From the NCBI GenBank assembly GCA_913055825.1, contig CAJXKB010000026.1:1-36362 (forward strand): a stretch of 36,362 nt of DNA, written 5' to 3'. The stretch comes from an uncultured Bacteroidota bacterium. GTDB taxonomy: Bacteria; Bacteroidota; Bacteroidia; Bacteroidales; F082. The notes under the pieces are model-generated. The model was not told the DNA's origin. It was given only the letters and a program-made list of their open reading frames with translations, and ran no database searches. Positions 24,292 to 32,550 of the stretch are shown here, piece after piece (within the stretch, counting starts at the first letter, position 1; every line of letters starts with the position of its first letter). The translations under genes were made by a program, and so were the position numbers.

Positions 24292-25689
24292 TTAATTGGA
24301 GGATCTTACAGTAGTTACCTCATTAATCCAGCAAGTGACTTTGTATTTAGTACCCGGTTTAATGTTGTAGAAAAATAAGGTTTCGGTAGTGGGGAAATGT
24401 GCTTTGTAAATGGCAATTCGTTTGTTCATTAATGCGGCCATTTCCGGATCTGCTTTTTTGGCCTGGATGTATTTGTCAACGGCTGCCCAATAAGCTACTT
24501 TTGATGTTAAATCATTGGTACCGCATTTTCGGGCACTTTCGGCATACAGGTCGCCAATGAGCATATAAGCCGCACCGTTGTGTGGATCATATTTCAGCGA
24601 CATGCGTGCCATGGCACGTGCACGCGGATAATTATTCAGTGCTCGGTAAGCATCAGCCATGTACATGTATATTTTGGATACAGTAGTGGTATCGGTTATT
24701 TTTGTTGCAGCGGACAGATATGTAATGGCATTCGAATATTTTTGTTTTTGCAACATCATTTTACCAATTAAATAAGCCGATTCGGGTGAAGGGTCAGCTT
24801 TGTATAAACTTACGTTGGCGTTGAAATACAAGGGGTCATCCGAGCAATGTTTATCTTCAAGAATACGTACTATTTTTCTGAGTAATTCTGCATCACCGGG
24901 GGTGGCATCGTATTTTTTCTGATAAATACGAACTAAATCTGTACATTTTGCAAAAGGCTCGAAAGTTAATTCGATATTACCTTTAATATTTTTGTATTCC
25001 GATAATTTACGGTTGTTGTTTTGTGCCTCATATTTCTTGATGTTGATATCTACATAATCTGAAATTTGGTCGTAGGCATCTACAACAGCAGTAGTATCAA
25101 TTTCGCCCATGCGTGCCATTTTGGTAACCGTCCTAAAGTAATAAACCAATACGGCTCCTTTACTTTTTGCGCCATCAAGATCAACTGATTTTTTCAGTAT
25201 TTCGTAGGCCTTTTTATAAGCGCTTGGTTCTGTTTGATACAAATCAACGCCTTTTCTTCCCAAAATATAACCTTTTTGTGAAAGGTGTGTCCGGTAATTA
25301 TTGGGAAAATACTTAAGGCGATGGTCATAAACCATCATCAATGTGTCAATCAATGCCTTTTTGTTTGCCGCCGGCGCTTTTCTGATTTTGTAACCAATAA
25401 TTTTTGCTCCGTCAACATAAATATTTTCGGTAGCACGCGGACAGTTTTTAAAAGTCCAGTACCAGGGACTAATAGCATCGTTTACGGCGGTATTTTTATA
25501 ATGGCTTTGTTTCCACTGTCTGTAAAATTCACGGTATAAAGACAAATTCATGATACATTTCACGCTGTCTTTTCCGTATTTTGAGCCATTATCCTGAGGA
25601 ACGGTTGATGATTTGACCGGAACTGCAGCCATCATAATTGAAAAACTGAATCCGAATCCAAGCAATAAAATTAAGACTTTTGCTTTCAT
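24292..25689 (-). CDS. Exported TPR-repeat protein of the LptC cluster
   Basis: The 465-residue product begins with a signal peptide (MKAK, hydrophobic core to about residue 21, probable cleavage near MMAA), so it is periplasmic. Tetratricopeptide-like helical pairs are clearest at about residues 310-385 (AYLIGKMMLQKQKYSNAITY; MYMADAYRALNNYPRARAMA; AAYMLIGDLYAESARK). The C-terminus ends with a conserved-looking segment, FPTTETLFFYNIKPGTKYKV, then CWINEVTTVRSSN. The exact job is unknown. Its place between an outer-membrane barrel and lptC, with gaps of 20 and 11 bases, suggests a scaffold in envelope assembly. Confidence 0.8.
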   Translation of the reverse strand: MKAKVLILLLGFGFSFSIMMAAVPVKSSTVPQDNGSKYGKDSVKCIMNLSLYREFYRQWKQSHYKNTAVNDAISPWYWTFKNCPRATENIYVDGAKIIGYKIRKAPAANKKALIDTLMMVYDHRLKYFPNNYRTHLSQKGYILGRKGVDLYQTEPSAYKKAYEILKKSVDLDGAKSKGAVLVYYFRTVTKMARMGEIDTTAVVDAYDQISDYVDINIKKYEAQNNNRKLSEYKNIKGNIELTFEPFAKCTDLVRIYQKKYDATPGDAELLRKIVRILEDKHCSDDPLYFNANVSLYKADPSPESAYLIGKMMLQKQKYSNAITYLSAATKITDTTTVSKIYMYMADAYRALNNYPRARAMARMSLKYDPHNGAAYMLIGDLYAESARKCGTNDLTSKVAYWAAVDKYIQAKKADPEMAALMNKRIAIYKAHFPTTETLFFYNIKPGTKYKVTCWINEVTTVRSSN

Positions 25690-25709
25690 GTTAAGTGTAT
25701 TTAGTTTAA

Positions 25710-26987
25710 CTATCTATATTTACGCTTGTAAAACCAATGTTCTACAATATTTATTCCAAACGAAAAATTAAAGAAAGTCTCTTTAATTAAATTATTTTTA
25801 AGTGTACCACGGCTCCCTACTTCGATACCGAGGTTGATATTGGTACGTGAGCGTTTAAACGGAAATTTTACTCCCGTGCTAAAGGCAAGTTCGGAAATGG
25901 AACTGCCATTTAGGTATAAATACGTTCTGTTATAACGAGCTCCCATTCGATAAGTAATCCGTTTTCGTAATGGTGAAATGGAAGAGTGATTTGGTGTATA
26001 TTCACCGCCAACGGCAATTTTCCAATCATTTTGAAGCGATTCTGAAGTACCAAAGTATGCAAATTTACTCCATTTTTGCATTTGAAAGTCTGCACCAATC
26101 AGCCACTTCCCTTCATCCGAATAGCTAAGTCCCCCTCCGTAATGCTCAGGAATAACAATGTTTCCCCTTTCATCAGGATTGTATTGGATGGTGTCGTAAG
26201 TTTTGTCCGGTGTTGTGCCGTAGCCGCCCGTTAGGGTGGTCGATAGTGTCGAACGATAAGCTTTTGCGTTTATTTTATTGCTATACACCAGGCCGATGGT
26301 AAGTTTTTTCTTTCCTTTAAAATGAATATCATATTGTAATCCCCAATCATAAATAAAATCGCTCACACGGGTGTAGTTTTCAACTTTAGTCCCTAATAAA
26401 AAAGCGGAATCAGGCTGATAGGCAAGATTGTACAGGCTGATATTCCCCGATAAATAATTAACATTTACACCAAGCCGAAGATTTTTACCTAAGCGAAATC
26501 CATTTCCTATGTAATACCGGTTGAGACCGCCTTTTCCCCATCGGTTATTTAATATATTGCCATAGCCTTCAACTGTTTTTGATACCTGGGTGTTATAACC
26601 TGTTTTGCTATATGGTGTAGCTCCCAGGCTCATACGCCACCATTTAACAACCGGGAATCCGATACTCACATGGCTAAGCGTGGCATAGTTTGACGAGGTG
26701 GATAATAAGGTATTTTTAAGCGATTTTGTGCCCCCGAGGATGCCTGTTTGAAAAACCATGGTTTCCGAATTGAAGCTCGCATAGGAAGCCGGATTTGCCA
26801 TATCTATAATGTAAGGGTCTGATACTGCCAACGAAATTCCTCCCATACTTTGCAGCTGTGTGCTGATGTTTTGTCCGTACAATTGGCCTAAACCGAAACG
26901 GGAAAAAGGCGAATTGATATCCTGAGCGTCGAGAGTTAGCGAGATGAATATCAAACCAACAAGAATATATGTTTTACTTCTCTTCAT
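25710..26987 (-). CDS. Outer-membrane beta-barrel protein of the CoaX/LptC cluster
   Basis: The 425-residue product has a signal peptide ending near TLDAQ (about residue 21). The mature N-terminus, NSPFSRFGLGQLYGQNISTQ, and the MGGISLAVSDPYIIDMANPASYASF segment resemble the hatch start of FadL/PorV-like barrels in Bacteroidota. The rest is alternating beta strands with a terminal strand FSFGINIVEHWFYKRKYR. Substrate or partner is unknown. Its ATG lies inside the 3' end of coaX (14-base overlap), a sign of tightly coupled expression. The TPR gene follows after 20 bases. The conserved company of LptC and a PPIase hints at an envelope role. Confidence 0.8.
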   Translation of the reverse strand: MKRSKTYILVGLIFISLTLDAQDINSPFSRFGLGQLYGQNISTQLQSMGGISLAVSDPYIIDMANPASYASFNSETMVFQTGILGGTKSLKNTLLSTSSNYATLSHVSIGFPVVKWWRMSLGATPYSKTGYNTQVSKTVEGYGNILNNRWGKGGLNRYYIGNGFRLGKNLRLGVNVNYLSGNISLYNLAYQPDSAFLLGTKVENYTRVSDFIYDWGLQYDIHFKGKKKLTIGLVYSNKINAKAYRSTLSTTLTGGYGTTPDKTYDTIQYNPDERGNIVIPEHYGGGLSYSDEGKWLIGADFQMQKWSKFAYFGTSESLQNDWKIAVGGEYTPNHSSISPLRKRITYRMGARYNRTYLYLNGSSISELAFSTGVKFPFKRSRTNINLGIEVGSRGTLKNNLIKETFFNFSFGINIVEHWFYKRKYR

Positions 26988-27720
26988 TAAAATTTAGAAT
27001 TTCATTCAAACCGGCCAACACAATATTTGGCGCTGCAAAGATGTTATTTTTTAATCTTTTATCAAAATATTTATAGTCGCCTCCGCCCAAAACCACTTTT
27101 AATCCCTCAAATTCGGCCCGGTATTTTGTAATAATACCTTCTATTTCGGCAATAGTGCCATTTATAACACCAGAACTGATGGCAGCTGTTGTGTTGTTGC
27201 CTACCAATGCAACCGGTGTTTCCGGTGATACGCCTATCAAAGGAAGTTGTCCGGTAAATGAGTGTAAAGCATGCAGACGCAGATGAATTCCCGGGCTGAT
27301 AGCACCACCCAAATATTCACCTTTGTGGTTTACAAAGTCGTAGGTAATGGTAGTTCCAGCCACAATAGCCAATACATTTTCACCTGGAAACAGGCTGTGT
27401 CCTGCTACCGCGATGGCCAACCGGTCTTTTCCCAATGTTTGTGGACTGGCATATAAATTTTTAACAGGCAGTGGTGTTGACGCATCCAGTTTTAAAAAGG
27501 ATAAATGCGTTGTCAGCAAAGTATCCACTTCTGCTGCATAAGGTTTTACTGCTGATAAGATAGCAGATTGAATAGTTGTGTATTTTGTCAGAATATTTTG
27601 AATATGATTAGGTAGTAATTTTTCAGTACTTACAATTTCGAGGATTTTATCTCCCCGAAAAACGGCTATTTTAGCCCATGTATTGCCGATGTCGATTACC
27701 AGTTTCAATTGTTTTGTCAT
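26974..27720 (-). CDS. coaX: Type III pantothenate kinase
   Basis: CoaX phosphorylates pantothenate as the first step of coenzyme A synthesis. The ATG at 27718-27720 gives 248 residues; an in-frame TTG at 27726 lies between the promoter box and this ATG and is less likely. ASKHA-fold marks are IDIGNTWAKIAVF at the N-terminus, GKDRLAIAVAGHSLFPGE near residue 95, IVAGTTITYDFVNHKGEYLGGAISPG with the catalytic aspartate, HSFTGQLPLIG, NNTTAAISSGVINGTIAEIEG, and a terminal VVLGGGDYKYF. It is the first gene of the envelope cluster, overlapping the barrel gene by 14 bases. Confidence 0.95.
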   Translation of the reverse strand: MTKQLKLVIDIGNTWAKIAVFRGDKILEIVSTEKLLPNHIQNILTKYTTIQSAILSAVKPYAAEVDTLLTTHLSFLKLDASTPLPVKNLYASPQTLGKDRLAIAVAGHSLFPGENVLAIVAGTTITYDFVNHKGEYLGGAISPGIHLRLHALHSFTGQLPLIGVSPETPVALVGNNTTAAISSGVINGTIAEIEGIITKYRAEFEGLKVVLGGGDYKYFDKRLKNNIFAAPNIVLAGLNEILNFNEEK

Positions 27721-27730
27721 ATTCAAAGCA

Positions 27731-27760
27731 CAAAAATACGTTTAAAGCCTGTTTATACAA
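27731..27760 (-). promoter_or_regulatory. Promoter of the coaX cluster
   Basis: Read on the minus strand, TTG (27758-27760), a 19-base spacer and TATTTTTG (27731-27738) match the Bacteroidota layout. The box ends only 10 bases before the coaX ATG, so the transcript would be nearly leaderless. Confidence 0.6.
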
Positions 27761-27808
27761 CCCCTGAAAGGTACAGAAGGGGAAATTTTAACTTTTTTAA
27801 TGATTTTT

Positions 27809-27838
27809 TTTGTAGAAATAAAAAAAAGCGTACTTTTG
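27809..27838 (+). promoter_or_regulatory. Promoter of tRNA-Phe
   Basis: TTTG (27809-27812), an 18-base spacer and TACTTTTG (27831-27838) match both Bacteroidota promoter boxes. The tRNA begins 17 bases after the -7 box. Confidence 0.7.
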
Positions 27839-27854
27839 CCGCTCCAAAATTGTT

Positions 27855-27927
<73 letters not shown>

Positions 27928-27941
27928 CACTTGATAAAAGT

Positions 27942-27978
27942 AAAACCCTGATTGCTAATAACTTTCGGGGTTTTTTTA
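27942..27978 (+). terminator. Intrinsic terminator after tRNA-Phe
   Basis: AAACCCTGA (27943-27951) pairs with TCGGGGTTT (27965-27973), a 9-bp stem with one G-T wobble and a 13-base loop, and runs into a seven-T tract. It lies 15 bases after the tRNA and also precedes the convergent helicase gene's stop. Confidence 0.75.
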
Positions 27979-28029
27979 TATCTATACTTCCGTAGCTATG
28001 CGGGTTTAAAAAAATAATCTTCATAAAAA

Positions 28030-29283
28030 TTAATCCCTTTTCCTTTGGTTTCCCCCTGATTTTCTATAGTTTGACTTCCGGTTTTTGGCAGGATAACGTT
28101 TTTTGTGAACAAAAGGACGTTTGTTATTTTTCAAAGACCATTTGGGGCTATCCCCCAGTTCGGCAGGAAGCGGAAGTTTCATTACCTCGTTTTCAATCAA
28201 CATTTCAATACGATGAAATTTATACATGTCATCGCTATTGATAAGCGTAATGGCTAAACCTGTACTGGCAGCCCGTGCAGTTCGCCCAATGCGGTGAACA
28301 TAATCTTCGGCATCACCGGGGACATCGTAATTAATCACAATGTCAATGTCTTTGATGTCGATCCCCCGGCTGAGCACATCGGTGGCAACCAATACCCTGA
28401 TTTGTTTAGAGCGGAAAGCCCTCAGCACTTCTTCGCGTTGTTTTTGTTCCAGGTCCGATGAAATGCCTTCCACCCGGTAATTTTTATTTCTCAGTCCTCG
28501 CACAATGTCGCTGACTTTCTTTTTAGTGGAACTGAAGATCAAAATACTTTTTACTTCGGGCTTATCGCTAATCAGGTTGTTAATCAAGGGTATTTTTTGA
28601 TTCTCATAAGTAAGATAAGCTCCTTGTAACACTCCTTCGGCCGGTTTGGAAAGCCCGATGGTAATTTCCACGGGGTTCTTTAATATTTTCTTAGCCAGTT
28701 GCTTAATTTTAAAAGGCATGGTAGCGCTGAACATCAGGGTTTGCCGTTCTTTTGGCAAATAAGTGATAATCTTTTGAATATCTTCGTGAAAGCCCATGTC
28801 GAGCATGCGGTCGGCTTCATCGAGAATCAGATACTTGATATGGTCAAATTTCACATAACCCATGTTGAGGTGCGAAATTAGTTTGCCGGGCGTGGCCACA
28901 ATTATTTCTGTCCCCGACGTTAACGCCCGCTTTTGCTGGTCCCATTCCGAACCGGTTCCCCCGCCATAAATTGCTATGGATTCGGCATTGGTGAAATAGG
29001 AAAAACCCTGAATTTGCTGGTCGATTTGAATGGCTAGTTCTCGCGTGGGGACAATGACAAGCACTTTGGTTTGTTGTCCTTTTTTTTCTTCGAGCAACGT
29101 ATTGAGTACCGGCAGGATAAAAGCAGCTGTTTTTCCCGTGCCGGTTTGGGCACAGGCAATAAGATCTTTGTTATCAAGAATGGCCGGGATGGCTTTTTCC
29201 TGAATGGGCGTAGCTTCCTCAAAACCCATAAAAGAAATGGCCTCCAGTAAGGTTTCTGATAAATTGAGTTCTTTAAAATTCAT
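28030..29283 (-). CDS. DEAD-box ATP-dependent RNA helicase (RhlE-like)
   Basis: This 417-residue cytosolic helicase unwinds structured RNA in ribosome assembly, decay or cold adaptation. Motifs in order are the Q motif FEEATPIQEKAIP near 21-33, Walker A AQTGTGKT near 45-52, PTREL near 79, TPGKL near 131, DEAD at 155-158 in LILDEADRML, SAT in LMFSATMPF, RGIDIKDIDIVINYD and HRIGRTARA. The C-terminus is a basic tail rich in Lys, Arg and Asn, common in RhlE-type enzymes and likely to bind RNA. It diverges from ispG and has a strong own promoter. Confidence 0.93.
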   Translation of the reverse strand: MNFKELNLSETLLEAISFMGFEEATPIQEKAIPAILDNKDLIACAQTGTGKTAAFILPVLNTLLEEKKGQQTKVLVIVPTRELAIQIDQQIQGFSYFTNAESIAIYGGGTGSEWDQQKRALTSGTEIIVATPGKLISHLNMGYVKFDHIKYLILDEADRMLDMGFHEDIQKIITYLPKERQTLMFSATMPFKIKQLAKKILKNPVEITIGLSKPAEGVLQGAYLTYENQKIPLINNLISDKPEVKSILIFSSTKKKVSDIVRGLRNKNYRVEGISSDLEQKQREEVLRAFRSKQIRVLVATDVLSRGIDIKDIDIVINYDVPGDAEDYVHRIGRTARAASTGLAITLINSDDMYKFHRIEMLIENEVMKLPLPAELGDSPKWSLKNNKRPFVHKKRYPAKNRKSNYRKSGGNQRKRD

Positions 29284-29320
29284 GTATTTTCAGTGGGTAA
29301 TATTAATATTTTTCGGTTGG

Positions 29321-29351
29321 CAAAGTTAAGCAACATCTGTTCACAAACAAA
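29321..29351 (-). promoter_or_regulatory. Promoter of the DEAD-box helicase gene
   Basis: Read on the minus strand, TTTG (29348-29351), a 19-base spacer and TAACTTTG (29321-29328) are the best complete match to Bacteroidota promoter boxes among protein genes in the window. The ATG at 29283 lies 37 bases beyond. Confidence 0.7.
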
Positions 29352-29401
29352 AAGCCCGGGTTCGCTATAAATTAGTATCGAAAGCATAGTCGCGTCTTTT
29401 G

Positions 29402-29409
29402 TATATTTG
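29402..29409 (+). promoter_or_regulatory. Promoter -7 box for ispG
   Basis: TATATTTG matches TAnnTTTG exactly and ends 20 bases before the ispG ATG at 29430. No convincing -33 box is seen. Confidence 0.5.
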
Positions 29410-29429
29410 CCATTCAAAACAGTTGTTTC

Positions 29430-30929
29430 ATGTTCACAGGTAGCAGTCGCGAAATTAGCATCGGAAATCTTTGCCTTGGTGGGAATCAACCGGTGCGTGT
29501 ACAAAGCATGACCAATACTTCCACAATGGATACTCAGGCTACGGTAAACCAGGTAATTCGATTGGTAAATGCCGGTTGTGAAATGGTACGTATTACGGCT
29601 TCCAATATCCGCGAAGCGGAAAACCTGAAAAATATCAAGGCAGCGTTAATACAAAAAGGTATAAATGTGCCGCTTATTGCCGATATCCATTTTCAACCGG
29701 GGGCCGCAGAGGTGGCCGCACAAATTGTTCATAAAGTTCGCATTAACCCCGGCAATTATACCGGTTCGTATCATCACAATAAAAGTTATACAGAAGATGA
29801 ATATAAGCGAGAGCTGGAAGCTACCGCTAAAAAGTTATTACCTTTAATCAAAATCTGTAAAACACATCATACCGCCATCCGTATTGGTATCAACCACGGT
29901 TCTTTGTCCGACCGAATTTTATTCCGCTACGGTAACACCGCCGAAGGGATGGTTCAATCGGCCATGGAATTTATTGAAATTTGCCGTAGGGCTGGTTTTC
30001 ACGATCTTGTATTGTCACTTAAATCCAGCCATGTGCCAACCATGATTAAAGCCAACCGGCTTATAGTGGCGCGGATGTTTTATGCCGGATACGATTACCC
30101 GCTTCATTTGGGCGTTACTGAGGCCGGAAATGGCGAAGAAGCCCGTATTAAGGCTGCTGCCGGAATAGGTAGTTTGCTGGCAGCGGGAATCGGCGATACT
30201 GTACGGGTTTCACTTACCGAAGCTCCTGAAAATGAAATTCCCGTTGCAAGAAGGTTAATTGAATTTTACGGTAGGGGAAAAAAGACAGGGCCACAGGTTA
30301 AGGTGGATTTTTATTCGATGAGAAAAAATAAATCAATTGGTTTTCCCCTGGTAATTACGTCGCCTAAAGCTAAAAATGCAGATGCTGATTCAACATTATT
30401 AAATATTGAAAAAGAGGATGATACATTAAATAATAAAGATAAAATTATACGGCTTTCTTATTCGGGAATACCCTATGAAGAGTTATTGTTACGGGCTTCA
30501 GCCGATTTTACGCGTTATACCTTACATGAGAAGCCTGCCGGTATCTGGATTGAAAATAACAATCATACTTCCGCTGAAGATTTGGCCGCACTGTCATTGA
30601 AAATCCTTCAGGCTCTCGGGCTTCGATACACCAAAACCGAATTTATTGCCTGTCCCTCCTGTGGGCGCACCCAATTTGACATCGAAAAGGTATTGGAAGA
30701 AGTGAAATCAAAGTTAGATGATTTGAAAGGCTTGAAAATTGCCGTTATGGGATGCATTGTCAACGGCCCCGGGGAAATGACCGGAGCTGATTTTGGACTG
30801 GTTGGCTCCGGTGCCGGAAAAGTAAATCTGTACAAAAGAAAACAAATTATTCAAAAAAACGTGGATATTGCTACTGCGGGTGATGAATTGTTGAAATTGA
30901 TAAGGACAATTGATTTAACAAACCAGTAG
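29430..30929 (+). CDS. ispG: 4-hydroxy-3-methylbut-2-enyl diphosphate synthase IspG with a short insert domain
   Basis: IspG (GcpE) reduces methylerythritol cyclodiphosphate in the MEP isoprenoid pathway, using a [4Fe-4S] cluster. The N-terminal TIM barrel (1-280) has PVRVQSMTNTSTMDTQATVN near 21-40, VPLIADIHFQP near 80-90, RINPGN, INHGSLSDRI near 154-163, HLGVTEAGNGE near 226-236 and GIGDTVRVSL near 253-262. The C-terminal cluster domain has FIACPSCGR (C408, C411) and MGCIVNGPGEM (C442, E449). Between them, about residues 282-395 form an insert absent from E. coli IspG (about 370 residues). In Bacteroidota and plants this insert is usually larger (proteins near 600 residues or more), so 499 residues is unusually short. 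All cluster ligands are kept. Confidence 0.95.
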   Translation: MFTGSSREISIGNLCLGGNQPVRVQSMTNTSTMDTQATVNQVIRLVNAGCEMVRITASNIREAENLKNIKAALIQKGINVPLIADIHFQPGAAEVAAQIVHKVRINPGNYTGSYHHNKSYTEDEYKRELEATAKKLLPLIKICKTHHTAIRIGINHGSLSDRILFRYGNTAEGMVQSAMEFIEICRRAGFHDLVLSLKSSHVPTMIKANRLIVARMFYAGYDYPLHLGVTEAGNGEEARIKAAAGIGSLLAAGIGDTVRVSLTEAPENEIPVARRLIEFYGRGKKTGPQVKVDFYSMRKNKSIGFPLVITSPKAKNADADSTLLNIEKEDDTLNNKDKIIRLSYSGIPYEELLLRASADFTRYTLHEKPAGIWIENNNHTSAEDLAALSLKILQALGLRYTKTEFIACPSCGRTQFDIEKVLEEVKSKLDDLKGLKIAVMGCIVNGPGEMTGADFGLVGSGAGKVNLYKRKQIIQKNVDIATAGDELLKLIRTIDLTNQ

Positions 30930-31024
30930 TTGGGTTTTATCCGAAATTCTTTTCATCAAATTTCGTTATACGCAAAAAACTGCCATGCCGTCCGCATGCA
31001 ATAGTTTATGTAAACAGACGTTTG

Positions 31025-31032
31025 TATCTTTG
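31025..31032 (+). promoter_or_regulatory. Promoter -7 box for the histidine kinase gene
   Basis: TATCTTTG matches TAnnTTTG exactly. It lies downstream of the first in-frame ATG (30985), so that ATG cannot be the start if this promoter is used. The in-frame GTG at 31051 lies 18 bases after the box, the usual distance here. Confidence 0.5.
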
Positions 31033-31050
31033 AACATTAAAGTATTTATT

Positions 31051-32547
31051 GTGGAATTATATTCAAAAAAAAAACGCTGGAAGATTTTTTTATTTATATC
31101 GGGCGTTCTGATTATTGCTGCCTCTTTATTTTATACTAATTTGTTGGTAAATCAATTTGCACAGTCGGAACGCAAAAATGTTAAATTGTGGGCCGATGCG
31201 GTTCACCGGAAAATACGATTGGTAAAATACACCGACTTGTTTTTTAAGCAATTGCGCAAAGCAGAAAGGCAACGTGTAGAAGTATTGGTAGATGTTTATA
31301 AACGTATTTTGGGTAATACCAACAACCAAGACCTTACTTTTTACCTAAACATTTTAGACAAAAACAACAGTATCCCGGTGATTCTTACCGATTCAAAAGG
31401 ACACATTATCAGTTCGCGTAACCTATATCCCGGTGAGGATACGATAAAACAGCTTCGAGGAAAACTTAAAGAAGATTTTTCGGTATATCCACCAATCCGA
31501 ATACAAATGACGCATAATAAACTTTATTATCGTAATTCAGTGTATTTCATCCAGTTGCAGGAGGTATTAAACGATTACATATCTACTTTTATGGCTGAGA
31601 TTACAACCAATGCCGCCAACGTTCCTGTTATAATTACCGACAGTACACAAAAAAATATATTGCAGTTTGGGAACCTGAATGATGTGCGTATGAGCGATCC
31701 TACTTATGCCACTCAGATTTTACGCGAGATGAAAAGCCAGAATAAACCCATTGAAATCAATTTTATTGATCAGGGAAAATCATACATTTATTATAAAAGT
31801 TCTGATTTACTTACCAAAATGAGATGGTTTCCGGTAGCTCAAATTCTGGTGATTGGTATCTTTCTGGCATTGGCTTATGTCCTTTTCAGCTCATCGCGCA
31901 AATCGGAACAAAGCCGGGTGTGGGCAGGAATGGCAAAAGAAACCGCCCATCAGATCGGAACCCCTTTGTCCTCTATTTTAGCCTGGGTCGAGTTAATTAA
32001 AATGGATGATAGTAAAGCTCCGCAGGCGGCAGATGAGATTAAAAAAGATGTGAAACGACTGGAGGTGATTACAGAAAGATTTTCAAAAATAGGTTCTACA
32101 CCGAGCCTTGAGGAAGATAATCTTACACGGATTATCTACGATTCTGTTGAATATTTAAAAGTGCGTTCGCCGCGGAAAGTTCAATATCATATACTTTTTC
32201 CACGCGATAGGGAAATTATCCTTCCGGTAAATGCAGCCTTATTTAGCTGGGTACTCGAAAACCTCTGTAAAAACGCCATTGATGCCATGAATGGCAAAGG
32301 AAATATTAGGATCGACCTGCAGGAAAGCAGCAAACAAGTAATAGTTGATGTAATCGACACCGGCAAAGGGATATCAATAACCGAACAAAAAGCAGTTTTC
32401 AACCCGGGTTACACAAGCAAAAAGCGTGGATGGGGGCTTGGTCTTTCCTTGGCCAAAAGAATCATTCAGGAATATCACAAAGGCAAAATCTATGTTAAAA
32501 GTTCTTCGTCTAAAGGAACTACTTTCAGGATGGTCCTTAAAAAATAA
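31051..32547 (+). CDS. Membrane sensor histidine kinase without an adjacent response regulator
   Basis: The protein senses a signal outside or in the membrane and autophosphorylates on histidine. I place the start at GTG 31051 (498 residues), because the region from the ATG at 30985 overlaps the promoter box and encodes an atypical sequence. Residues about 11-30 form a first membrane segment and residues about 258-280 a second (WFPVAQILVIGIFLALAYVL). The roughly 220 residues between are a periplasmic sensor region of unknown ligand. The phospho-acceptor is H300 in KETAHQIGTPLSS. The ATPase domain has the N box ENLCKNAIDAMNG, VIDTGKGIS and GWGLGLSLAKRII. The gene ends 3 bases before hemW. No receiver-domain gene is in the window. 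Confidence 0.9.
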   Translation: MELYSKKKRWKIFLFISGVLIIAASLFYTNLLVNQFAQSERKNVKLWADAVHRKIRLVKYTDLFFKQLRKAERQRVEVLVDVYKRILGNTNNQDLTFYLNILDKNNSIPVILTDSKGHIISSRNLYPGEDTIKQLRGKLKEDFSVYPPIRIQMTHNKLYYRNSVYFIQLQEVLNDYISTFMAEITTNAANVPVIITDSTQKNILQFGNLNDVRMSDPTYATQILREMKSQNKPIEINFIDQGKSYIYYKSSDLLTKMRWFPVAQILVIGIFLALAYVLFSSSRKSEQSRVWAGMAKETAHQIGTPLSSILAWVELIKMDDSKAPQAADEIKKDVKRLEVITERFSKIGSTPSLEEDNLTRIIYDSVEYLKVRSPRKVQYHILFPRDREIILPVNAALFSWVLENLCKNAIDAMNGKGNIRIDLQESSKQVIVDVIDTGKGISITEQKAVFNPGYTSKKRGWGLGLSLAKRIIQEYHKGKIYVKSSSSKGTTFRMVLKK

Positions 32548-32550
32548 ATA

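Noticed and set aside
30942-30965. CGAAATT/AATTTCG stem after ispG as a terminator
   Set aside because: The 7-bp stem is AT-rich, has a loop of 10 bases, and no T-tract follows it.
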